Assembly: GCA_001939145.1 (NCBI GenBank)
Contig: LSRX01000054.1
Coordinates: 54,325-118,324, forward strand
Reading direction: 5' to 3'
Source of the DNA: Symbiodinium microadriaticum
Lineage: Eukaryota > Sar > Dinophyceae > Suessiales > Symbiodiniaceae
Length of the DNA: 64,000 nt
The notes beneath the pieces are model-generated. The model had not been told where the DNA came from and did not search any database. It saw only the letters and a program-made list of their open reading frames with translations. A program made the translations under genes and the position numbers. This document shows, in pieces, positions 11,700 through 22,600 of this stretch. Every line of letters begins with the position of its first letter. Position 1 is the first letter of the stretch.

Positions 11700-12940
11700 C
11701 AGCAATGCAGACTTAGTGTGGGACCTCTCCTTTCGTGCAGAGATCGCTGAATGCCATCACTTCGGGCAGTTGTCCGTGGCTGTGGCAGTGCCTGTGTGGG
11801 ACCTGTCCCCTGCATGCATGCACTCATGCGCACCTGTCACGTGTGTCATTTGTGTTCAGACAGGCTGCCTTTGAGAACCACGCGAGCGACAGCTAGCAGG
11901 TAGAGCACCCGAGGCTGAACGGTAACCAAAAGGAGTAAGGTAGAGGGACAAGCAACGGACGAGCTGCCTCAGAGCGAGGCATGCAAGCCTGGCCGCATTG
12001 AGTCGTGAAGTCTGTGTTTGTAGCCCCGCAGCAAAAAGGGACACGTTGAGGTCTCTGAGTGGGAAGGGGCCTGCATCCGTTGGAACGGACTTACAGAAAA
12101 ACGCTTTCTGTTTGGGCCGGAGGGCCCTGTCATCCGCAAAAGACCAGCTTTACCCGTGGCGACATCTGCTGAATCTGGTGGTGGTCTCTGATGCCTGTTC
12201 GCGTCTTGGATTCCAGCATGGCAGACCATTGCAGAACGGCGAAGTTCACAGGATCTGCCCGACTTCGACGAGGAGGAGAACAAGAAAGAGGAGGAGAAGG
12301 CCGACGGCGGCGGAGGAAAAATAGATTTTAGGATAATTTCAGGGACTTCAGGTGAACTCCAGGCTTCATAGCGATATGGCCGTGCTTTGTCTTTCGGGCC
12401 CTCACTCGACTGGCATGGCAAGCAAATTGGGCCACAGTCTTGGATGCAGTCCCGATAATTACGCCGTCTACCGATGCTTGGGTCAGAGATGACCTTCACA
12501 GGGAGGCCTCCACAATCTCTTCACCTGCCGACTCGGTTTGCCGTGTTTTCTGCAGTGGCATAACTCCCGCACGTGGACTTCGGAGAAATTGATTCTAGTT
12601 GCGCTCCAGGTCCTTCCAAGGGTTCATTTCCGAATCCTACGTTTTCTGATGCAACACATGGAAGCTTGGCAAACTTGGCCAAAAACCTTGAGGCGAGGAT
12701 TTGGAATCGCTTTTTACTCGCCGGGCGCATTGCCAGATCCTGCTGAAATCGTGGGAAACAGTTCGCGGCGTCCAAGTTATGAATCTGCGAAGCTGAAGGG
12801 TTCTCTTGCTGCACGGAATCGCAACCGAAGTGGGGATATAACCTCGCATGGGATGTGATGTCGGGATCGTGTCCCAGCATAGCCGTCAAGAGAAGTTTCA
12901 TGGTCTACGCCTTAGGTTCGAGGTGCTCTCGTGCTCCTGC
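11700..12940. other. Unassigned region upstream of the helicase gene
   Basis: No family recognised. An in-frame stretch at about 12950-12995 (reading [13 protein letters not shown]) may be an N-terminal helicase exon, because it would join through a GC-AG intron to the exon at 13049. Promoter elements could not be identified. Confidence 0.3.
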
Positions 12941-13048
12941 AATCTCTGAGCAGGCCAATGGAGATGCCAAAAAGGCTTCGGCGGCTGGAATGCACGCGCG
13001 CAGCTCTCAGTATTCCTTGCTTGGTATTTCTGCAGTTGCGCTGCAAAG

Positions 13049-16000
13049 TCGAGGTCCGGCTTCAAGGACTTCCTGCTGAAACCCGAGCTCCTCCGCGCCA
13101 TCGTCGACTGCGGCTTCGAACATCCCTCGGAGGCTCGACGGCCGCTGAACAAATCGACAGTGCATCGCAGCCTCGTGCCAGGTTCAGCACGAGTGCATCC
13201 CTCAGGCCGGCTGCACTCATTATCTTGCTGCGCCGTTGCGGTGTATCCGACTGTTAGGTATCTGCCCCACATAGCTGTTGCGTGCTAGTGCAACATGTTT
13301 GACAGACGTTCCATCAAGCTTCACACACGGCTGTGTGCCAGTCCCAACATCACAGGATTTGGTAGCGCAACGGCATATGTAGACATTCGTAATCTCAGTT
13401 CCAGCTCAATGATCGCTGCTTCCGTGCCGGGTCCTTGTGGTCGTCTGAAGTGGGTACTGCTCTCGGCACTGCTTGCTGGGGTCGTCCTTCAGATCTGGCT
13501 GTTGGCTAAGCCGCTTTCTGCAGCAAATGTCACGGAAGTAGCCTCGGCTCACCTGAAGGTTCTATTGGTGAGAACTGTCGGTCAGTCAGAGTGGCGATCT
13601 GTGCAAGCCGACATCAGGTCTCTGGCGAGGAAGTCACTATCTATCCACAGTGCAAACACGTCGCATTGCTTGACCAACTTCACCACTTTGTATCGCTCTC
13701 AGACTCTCGATGGTTTTTCCACTGAGCTACCGCCAGATCTATGGCCGACGCATCTTCTGTGCCGGGATTCAAGTGTAAAGAAACTGACCGTCGAGTTGCA
13801 CGTGCTGCTCATCGTCTACGATGTTTACGTTACGGACACAGTCTTGTCATATCTGCAGCGCGCTGTGAAGGAACTGAACTTGACAGTGGTCCGTTCAACT
13901 GGGAGCCGCAAGCTAGGAGCCTGGTTTAAACATTTAACGCCGTCGACCGTGTCCAACTACGATTACATATGGTTGGCAGATGGCGATGTGAAAGTGTCTG
14001 CCATTAACTGGTTCTCTTTCTGGGCCCACATGCTGTATTTTAAGCCTTTGATTGCGCAGCCCAGTATTATCGGACACCTCGAAAAATTCCAAGACCTCCC
14101 GAGAGGCAGTGATCACCCTATTCTCAATCTCCCATTTGACAAGCGCACCAATGTTTGGAACACGGATGTGACACTCATTGCGGCAGAAGTTGGCATAGTC
14201 GAGATGATGGCGGCGGTCCTTACGGCAGAAACATGGCTTGCTGTGAGGAGTGATCTTGCTGCAAACAGTAAGGTCATGGAACTGATTGCCAAAGGAGCCA
14301 CATGGTGCATAGACACGAAATGGTGTGAGGTGGCTCAAGGTTTGCGTGGCAGTGGCATTCGCGAAGCGGATGTCGCCGTTGGTGCTGAGGCCAAGGAGTT
14401 GTACCGTGAGAGAAACTACTCATACGGCCCTGGCCCCGGAGAAAGGAGATGGAGAGACCTCTCGGCTCTTCCAGCCTGTGTGGTTTTCTATCAGACGCCA
14501 GTTATCCACCAAAATCGGCAAACTCTGGACAAGTCAGGGTTCACTCACATCAACAAGGAGCTGTGCTCCGAACTCCCATCCGGTGTGCCGAATATTGCCA
14601 GGCGTGCCTTTCGGGCTTTTTATCAATCTGATTTTGAGGTGTCGTGAGTGGCATGATTGATCAACGGCATAGTTAAGTCATGTCAAGTCTAGACGGACGT
14701 GGCTCGCCGTGCTACGAGTGTGAGGCCGCGTGCCGCTGTTCTATCGCTGACCCACAGGTACAAGAGTTGCAAAAGTGTAGAAGGAGCGGAAGGACTCGAT
14801 GCATGACGAAAAGTGGACCTGAAGGCAGCAGAAGAGGAAGTCAACGAGAAGCGGGAGAGAACTCGAGAGATGCCTCCGAAGGATGATGCGTGTCGGCTTT
14901 GACATGCACTATCCCGAAGCGGGTCCGCTATACTTGTGGTGGCACTTGCTGGCATTTCTGGTTGTCACCATGATGGAAGTCTAGAAACGACGCCTTGCTG
15001 ATCTTTGAGATCTTGGTTTTGTGATGAATGCGCCAACTCGGAAGCGTATCAGTCCTCCGGGTGTGGGTTCTGCTGAGCATGTTGAGGTCTGATATCAGAT
15101 CGCAGCAGCTTGTGATTCGGGCGCGTGGCGCCAATGAAGCATATTGGCCCAGCAGAGCAAGCAGACGGAATCAAAATGCTTCAGCCCTACACGACATGTC
15201 TTCAACGTAGATAATCACATAGGATGCGGAATGCGGGCTCGTCGCTGAGATCGGATCATGATCTTGCAGGGCCTCTCTGCTTACGGTCCGGAACGAGAGA
15301 GAGAGAGCAGTCTTCTGCCTATTTTCGGATATTTTCGGTACATCCACACAGTGGCGTGGGTTTAAGTCTGACACAAAGCCTCTTGAGTTTCGCTGAATTG
15401 TAGGCCATTCTGGGCACGGATGTCCTGTGTCAAGCCAAGCAACTGGGCTGCAGCCTTTCGGCGGAGTAGCCCTTCTCTTGCAAGCCGCTCCAAGAGGTCT
15501 GGCATGGGGAAGACAGCGGTCTTCGTCCTGGCTTGCTTGCAGCAGATCGACTCTTCGGAGAAGGCCAGGAGAAGCAGGTGCTTTCTCCGCGGCCTCAGGG
15601 ATGTGCCCCTTGATGTCAGGCTGTGAAGACCCTGGTCGTTTGCCACACCCGAGAGTTGGCCTACCAGGCCCAGACGGTGCACGCTGTCGGAGCCTGCCTT
15701 TTTTTGTCAGAGTGAAATCTGCCCCCCTGGCCAGATCAAGCAAGAGTTCGAGCGCTTCTCCAAGTATTTCCCGGTGCGATCCCTGGCAATCATGGGCTGA
15801 GGTCATCCAAGTGCTGCAAGTGGAGAATCGTAGCTGCAGGCCGTAAAATCAGCGGTGGTCTACGGAGGGACGCCTATGTCCACCGACAAAGACATGCTGA
15901 AGGCTGGCTGGCAGTGGGTTTCGCGTCTTTTTCCCTCCATCAGATGCCTCTCAGGACTCTTGCCCGCATATCCTCATCGGTACGCCCGGACGTGTGCTCG

Positions 16001-18525
16001 CCCTTGTCAGGGAGAAGGCCGTCTCACTTTGAGCTTGGTTGGGCTAGCCAAGCTAGCTCTGCTAGCTCTCTTGTGTGCAGGACCTCAAGTTGGACAAGTT
16101 GCAGCACTTTGTGCTTGACGAGTGTGACAAGTGTCTGGATAAGGTGGACATGCGCAAGGACCGCAATCAATCAGCTGTGGCCTCTTATCCCCAAAGTGGT
16201 GATGAGATGTTGTCAGGATGTCCAGCAAATCTTTATGGATTCACCCAAGAAGAAGCAGGTCTACCAGTCGAGAACGTCTCTTTGCATTGGTGCCGTTGGT
16301 CTTGTGGTTCGCACGCATCAGCTAGCTCTGCATGCAGCCAGGTGATGATGTTCAGTGCTACGATGAGTGCAGAGACGCGGGCTTTGTGCAAGAAGTCGCA
16401 GAGCTTAACGATGGCGGTCGCATAGTGAGCTAGTTCTCTGGAATTCTGGAGGGCATGTGAATCCACAGCGGATTAATCTGGTGGATCCTCCTGAGGTCTG
16501 ACGCTTTCTGACAATCTTTTATTGTAGTGCATGGGTAAGCACCCCTGGACCTTGACAAAGAGAGTTTCTTAAGGTTCATGACGGACCCACACGAGATTCG
16601 TGTCGACGAAGAGTCCAAGCTGACTCTGCATGGACTGCTTCAATACTACGTGGCCAGCCTTACGAGTTGAGGGCAGGGCCGCAAACTCGCAGGTTGTGGT
16701 GCTCGTGCGCTGAGGTGAAGCTCACGGAGAAGGAGAAGAACAGAAAACTGAATGACTTGCTGGATGCACTCGAGTTCAATCAGGTCATTGTGGGCCTCGT
16801 TTTGTCATGATGCCGTGATCTCAGAGCTCGAAGCACATCTAAGCACAACTGAGAGGTGGTGATCTTCGTGAAGTCCGTGCAGAGAGCCATCGCTTTGGAT
16901 AAGCTGCTGGCCGGGAGCCTTTGCTCTGGGCAGTGCCTCCAGCAAGGCTCCTGACTGTCCAGGTCGAATGCAACTTCCCATCGATCTCCATTCACTCCGG
17001 CCTTCAGCAGGACGAGCGAATCGCAAGGCCGCTCTCCTGCTCGATACCCGCATGTTGATGCATTGACTGCTGGTGATTGTATGCACAGCCCTCACATCTC
17101 GTGTTCTGCGTAGCTTTCATGCACATGTTCCTTTGTGTCAAGACACGAATAGTCTGATCGTTCCATGCTGCATGTGATTTATCTGAGCACACAATTGTAC
17201 TATGAATCAGTACATGAATGCTCGAACGAACAAACGACGGAGCACACGAGCATGCGGAGGAACGAACGATTGAACGCATGAACGAACGAGGGAATGCATG
17301 AATGAATGAATCAAGGATTGAACAATGAACATCACGTGAATTATATTGTGTTGCGTTGCGTTGCATCGTGTGGTCTGGTCTTGCATCGCATTGCATTGCA
17401 TGGCACGGCATTGCATTGCAGATTGCACCGTGCTTGTTCTGGGCTGTACTGGCTTGTTATATTGTGTTGCATCTTATTCTATTGCCTTGGCCTGCCTTGC
17501 CTTGCATTGCATTGCCTGGCCTGCATTGCATTGCATGGCGTGGAGTCGCGTGGTGTGGCATTGCATTATATTGCATGCATGTTTGCAAGCATGTATGCAA
17601 GCAATTCATGTGTGTAGGGGCCCTGCGTTTTCCTTCGTGTGTAAGTTTGCTTGCCCGTGCACACTTCACACCTGCGTGCTGTAGATGAAAACGCAGTGCA
17701 GCTTGCTTGTCGACCTGGAAGGTACAAGCAGTTCAAGGAGTTTCAGAAGCGGATCCTGGTTGCGACAGATCTCTTTGGTCGTGGCATCGACATTGAGAGA
17801 GACGCTTGTCTGAATCAGCTGGCCCCCGTCACTCTGGTGACTCCGGTTGCTACAGCTGCGAGAGTGCACCCAGACAAGCTGTGAGATTGACGGCATCCGT
17901 CCAAGCAGTCAAGGTCAACATTGTTATCAACTATGACATGCCCGATGAGAGCGACTCCTACTTGCAGCCTGGCTGGTAAAAGCACATCATCATGTTGTGG
18001 TTGCTCGGGTCACTGGCTTGCCCCTCCCTTGCAGGCACCGGGTGGGCCGCGCAGGACGTTTCGGGACAAAGGCCGACTTGGGGTGCGCGTGGGTCTGCAG
18101 GCAACTTTCGATTCATAAGCTTACTGCCGAAACTGGCCGACTGTATGCGAGCTTGTAGGCGTTGATTTGGCTAAGTTGGAGCTGGATGAAGTTGGGCTGA
18201 TCCGGCTTATCCCAGCATCCTTTCTGTGCCACCTAGACATTGGCAGAGATGAGGACATGAGTTTGGGAATTTTTTGTTGGCAGGGCCTGGCTCTGACCTT
18301 CGTAGCAACAGACGAGGACCAGGAGGCAGAGAGCCGGCCTGAACCGGCCCTGCTTCCGCTCTGTCTGCTCATTCAGGTGTTGAAGAAGGTCCAGGAGCGG
18401 TTCGAGGCGGGGTCTAGGACGAGGACCAGTCCAAGACTGCTGCTTTGTCCAGGGAGTGACTCTGTGGCTTGTAAACAAGTGATTCTGAGGTCAACATCGG
18501 CGAAATGCCTGGGCAGATTGACGAC
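13049..18525 (+). CDS. DDX39B: UAP56/DDX39/Sub2-type DEAD-box RNA helicase, at least 21 exons
   Basis: Joined exons read as the mRNA-export helicase UAP56: 13049-13132, 13182-13205, 15404-15438, 15497-15563, 15620-15667, 15735-15773, 15840-15902, 15955-16020, 16081-16158, 16217-16258, 16342-16394, 16574-16649, 16715-16783, 16855-16908, 16963-17027, 17722-17800, 17914-17963, 18035-18071, 18284-18325, 18377-18406 and 18490-18525. They total 1,137 nt with no frame break. Motifs appear in order: [19 protein letters not shown] (Q-motif region), AKSGMGKT (Walker A, split by an intron), HTREL, GTPGR, DECD, FSAT, FVKS, LFGRGID and [11 protein letters not shown]56 unwinds RNA in spliceosome assembly and recruits export factors. 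Most of the acidic N-terminus and the last few codons were not located. Donors are 12 GC, 6 GT and 2 GA. The third exon is preceded by a 2.2-kb intron that contains another gene. The intact frame argues against a pseudogene. Confidence 0.93.
13295..14647 (+). CDS. Intronless type II membrane glycosyltransferase-like protein (DUF707-like)
   Basis: A single 450-aa frame. Residues 51-71 form a hydrophobic segment after an Arg/Lys pair, as in a Golgi signal anchor. The luminal part has N-glycosylation sequons at about residues 78, 121, 128 and 195. A conserved-looking core reads [12 protein letters not shown], giving a DGD (DXD-like) metal-binding motif at residues 229-231, followed by WFSFW. This resembles the DUF707 group of plant and algal putative glycosyltransferases, but the substrate is unknown. 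The start could also be Met39, just before the anchor. The gene lies wholly inside intron 13206-15403 of the helicase on the same strand, 89 bp after the donor. No spliced-leader remnant or poly(A) was seen, so retrogene origin is only an inference from the lack of introns. Confidence 0.75.
   Translation: MFDRRSIKLHTRLCASPNITGFGSATAYVDIRNLSSSSMIAASVPGPCGRLKWVLLSALLAGVVLQIWLLAKPLSAANVTEVASAHLKVLLVRTVGQSEWRSVQADIRSLARKSLSIHSANTSHCLTNFTTLYRSQTLDGFSTELPPDLWPTHLLCRDSSVKKLTVELHVLLIVYDVYVTDTVLSYLQRAVKELNLTVVRSTGSRKLGAWFKHLTPSTVSNYDYIWLADGDVKVSAINWFSFWAHMLYFKPLIAQPSIIGHLEKFQDLPRGSDHPILNLPFDKRTNVWNTDVTLIAAEVGIVEMMAAVLTAETWLAVRSDLAANSKVMELIAKGATWCIDTKWCEVAQGLRGSGIREADVAVGAEAKELYRERNYSYGPGPGERRWRDLSALPACVVFYQTPVIHQNRQTLDKSGFTHINKELCSELPSGVPNIARRAFRAFYQSDFEVS
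17200..17600. repeat. GAAC/GAAT and TTGCA degenerate repeats in a helicase intron
   Basis: The 694-nt helicase intron 17028-17721 holds GAACGAACG-type repeats (17218-17325) followed by an irregular GCATT/TTGCA field (17340-17580). It is the second-largest intron of this gene, and its size comes from simple sequence. Confidence 0.75.
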
Positions 18526-19590
18526 GGCTCAGCGTGCAGTTCTGCCTGGTTGCATAAGTTGCATAAGGGGATGGCGATAGGTGCCCCCCAAATCTGCGAT
18601 CCATTCCTCGACCCGAAGAAGCTTGCATCTATGAGCTCTAACCGACTCTAAACTTCAAGGCTTCCGAACAGTCTGCCTCTTCTTCGTAGCGAGGTAAGTC
18701 CCCAATTTTGAAAGGCGATGGGCGTTGAGATGAACACTTGAAGTGTGCTGGAGAGAGTGCTCGACTTCGTGCATGCTTGCCTCCGAGGACACGACTTCCT
18801 ACCTCAATGCCTGAGAGCACCGAGCCTCGTTTTGACGTGCCAGGATGCATCTGCATCTGACCACCCAGGGCTTGAAGACTGTTTGCATTTGCTTAAGTTT
18901 AGCTTACTGCATGCTTGCGCAATTCAAGAGAAACTGCCAAGTCGAAGAACCCTGGCCAGTAATGTGAGGCTCAGACGGCACGGGAGTCTCCTTTTGTGTA
19001 CTGTGGGAGCAGTCCCTTCGACAAGGACTAGTTCAGCTTGCCCAGAAGCTGATCTTGAGAAACTCACGGTAGAGAACATGTTTGGATATGCATCGGCCCT
19101 TTCGGAGTAGTTCTCTTATGTAGTGACCAGACACAGCACAAAGCACTTAAAAACTTATCAACAAGCTCGTCTCCCTTTGACTGGGAGCCTGGCGCAGACC
19201 TGTGAATGTGCCCGGCAGACAGTTTGGGGTGGAGAAAAGGCTGAGTACACTCTACCGGATCAAGTTGAGCTTTGCCGGTCTAGAGAAGCCTGAACAAGCG
19301 ATAGAAGCTTTTTGCTTGCTTCCAGGCATATTAGATGGGTTGGTTGTCGTCTGCCACAAAGAATCTGCTGACAGTGCCGCTTTTCTTGCACACCTGAAGC
19401 CAATAACGTCACAGGTGGAAACATCCTCCTACGCAAGGCCCTCAGAATGAGGGTCCCAGCTCCACAGCGTGGCTCCTGGCATGTTGCAAGTGTTGAGGCC
19501 CTTGCCGGCCCATAAAGGAAAAACCGACGAGCCGCATCTCCCGGCCTTTGCCAGAGGTTCCTTCTTTTTTACAGGCGGCATTGGGGCCCG
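18526..19590 (+). other. Unassigned, contains unplaced 3' part of the helicase
   Basis: The last helicase exon should lie here but was not found with confidence. A frame at 19202-19450 has moderate protein-like composition (GLEKPEQAIEAFCLLPG) but no recognised family. Confidence 0.3.
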
Positions 19591-19600
19591 GGCCTTCGCT

Positions 19601-22600
19601 TTCAGGTGCCTGGCTTCCCCTTCGACAAAGTCCCGGCCTCCACTGCCCAGATGCTTGCGGCCGGGGGCTCAGAAAATCCTTTCTGGGAGCGGGAGGATTC
19701 TGCCTTCGACAGGTTCTGTCTCTGGAGCCTGGACTTGGAAAGGTGGGCCCGGGGCAGTCAGAGAGTCAGAAACTCCATCAAAAATGTGCTGCTCTGCTGC
19801 TAGTGCGTGCCGCGCCTGTCAGGCGTCCAAGTCGAGCAAGGCAGCAAAGGCCGGGAGCCAACTTTGTGTCGAAATTCGAAGTGCCAGCTGCGTTGCGAGG
19901 TGCGAAGTGCGGCTCCAGCTCCCAAGCCGTGGCAGTTGGAGGCGCGGAGGAAGCCCCCACGTCGGCAGAGCCGCATCCTTTCGTGCCAAGGCGAGGGAAG
20001 CCCCGCCCAAGCCGTCCAACTCCCAGCTGCTTCGCGGCATTCGCTTCGCGGCATTCGCTTCGCGGCCTTCACTTCGCGGCCTTCGCTTCGCGGCCTTCGC
20101 CTTGCTTTTGGCCCCTCGAGGTCCTACACTGCCCGAAGCTCCGACTTCGAGCCGAGCCACTCAGGGGGCCCAGCCTCTCGGCGCTGTTGCCCACGCGTCG
20201 CCTGAGGCCCTCCTCAACTTCTGGCGAGGCCAAGCCTAAGAAGGCCTCCGGCCTCCGGGCTTCGCATGACTCCGCTTTTGGCCGACGTGTTTCGAGGATG
20301 CGGAGGCTGATGCAAGCACATCCCAGACACATCTCAAGCGCCGATCTCGGGAGGGAGCGGGCAAACTGGAAAGCAGATGGCCGGTGCTCCTTCAGGAAAG
20401 ATAGCGACGAGGATGGCAAGGTTCGGCTCTCGAGTCTCATGTTATGGCTTCCACGGTTGATATGATGTGATTGGATTTTTGGTGGAAACTGTGCATACTA
20501 GCAATCAAGTTGTGCTCAGGCTCAGTCCAAACGATCCTTGTCTCCGGCTGAACGTTCCACATCGGCAGCGTCGCAGGAGTGCTGGGATTGGGTGAGAATG
20601 TCCAAAAAGCTTAAGTAGCAGAGCAGGGCAGAGGGACGGCAAAGCCTGGTGAAGTGTTCTGAACCGCAGGTAGCTAAGCTTCATTGTTTTTGCCCTACTT
20701 AAGCTGAGAAGTAAACTCGCCAAACTTCGCGCAGGAAGGACCACCAGTGTCCCAGAAAACTCGCCGAAGACTGAGCCGGGTCTGTGAGTGCCGCTGTCGA
20801 AAGTGTGCAGTCCAGCTCGTGGGCATTTCGCAAGGCTGGGCAGATGTAGTATCCGATGACGAGGAATGCCCTTGGCAGACTCAGATACTCGCCCTAACTT
20901 AACGGAGCGGCGGTGCAGAAGCGTGCGCTTGCAATCGTTGGCAGACTATGTCGCACCGAGGGCCAAGTCGAGCGAGGAAGAGATCACGCAGGAAAGCAGA
21001 CATATCTCCACAGCAGAGACACCTCAGGAGCCTGTGAAGATGACCCCCTCCCGCAAGACAACGTGGCTGTGCAGGAAAGGAGCTTTGCGTCCCCTGGGAG
21101 TTTCTCCAAGACTCGTTGGGGCCTCGGCGGCTGAACTTGAGAGCGCTATTAACCGTGCTTTCTTCCAGGCTGGGCAGATGTGGACTCGGACGATGACCAG
21201 TTGTTACCGAAACCCTGGCTTGCTTCGGCGCGACACGAAGGACGCACAGCACAGGGTTTCAGAGAGCAGAGCCAAGGAGTGGGGAGGAGGAAGACGAGGA
21301 GTCAAGCAGCTCCCCAGCTGAGCCCGCGGAGCGGCAGGCTGCAAAAGCTACGACAGTCTGGGAGCCAACTGGGAGTCTACTGGTCTACTTAGCGAAGATT
21401 CCTTTTTGGGCTGCAGGTGCGAGTCCGAGGAGAAGCAAGGAGGCGAGCTGCTTTGTGTGAGCTCCTGGAGCCCGGCTTGAGCCCGGCTTGAGCCCTGCTT
21501 TGCCCTGCAGGTGCCAGGTGAAGGCCGAGGCGAGGCACCAGGGCCAGTCATTCCACTCTCTGCGAGTCCACAGCAGATTTTTAACGGAAGGAGGCAGTAA
21601 AGGCAGATGCGAGCACATCCAAGGACAAGTGCGATCCTCGGAGCTGCCTCGCTTCTGCTTAGGACGTAAACCCGCATGCTTTTCCTTCAGGAAGTCTGCA
21701 AGCAGCGACGAGGAGGACGTGAAGGCAACCTTGACCATCGGGAGCCTCACCTCGTGGGGGTCGAGTTTTCGTGCCACGAGAGCTTCTATGCAACTTGCCA
21801 CAGTATGATGTTGCAGTGGCTCAAAGAGCCTTTTGGCCCCCAGTGTGGAGCCTTGATTCTCAGCCTAAGATGGGTTGGAAGACGATTCCCGCACTGCTGC
21901 TCTGATCTGCCTCTGATACAGATGGGGAGCAACGCCTCCCGAGCGCGCGCTGCCCATCCGGCGCTGCCTTGCTTGAAGGAGGCAGAGACGCGATGGATGC
22001 AGAACTTTGTGGCTGACTTCAGTCAGCGCGACACGCTGATCAAGCATGACGGCCATGACGTGACGATCCACTCGGTGGAGGTTTCAGACCCAGGCTCGGA
22101 CACAGCGAAGCCACCACTTGTATTCCTGCCCGGATATGGCACCGGGGCAGCGATCTTCGCACGATGCTGGTCACAACTCCTACTACGGGAAAGACTTCCG
22201 CTGATCGCTGTGGATGTGTTAGGTTCATTTTTGTCGAGCCATCCGACATGGACCCCTGGCACCGACGTCGAGAAGGCCGAAGCATGGTTCGTTGAGAGCT
22301 TGGAGGCGTGGCGGAGAGCCCGAGAGATCCCGCAATTGGACTTACTTGGCCACAGCATCGGTGGCAATATCGCTGCAGCGTATGCGGAGTCGTACCCCGA
22401 AAGCGTGAGGAGCCTTATCCTCGTATCCCCAGCTGGTTTAGTCGGCGAGCCGGAGGACTACCAGACAAAGCTTCGATCCGCATCGCGACGAATTCGTCTC
22501 GTTATGTCACTCTGGCGCAGGGGCTGGACTCCATTTACAGCCATACGGCTCCTGCCGAAAAGCTATGCACGCAGGATTTGTCTCTGGAATGCCAGACGCT

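Noticed and set aside
19548..20465. 305-codon ORF with Ser/Phe/Arg repeats
   Set aside because: It crosses likely exon-intron borders and the 15-bp minisatellite; all three + frames are open there, so length is not evidence.
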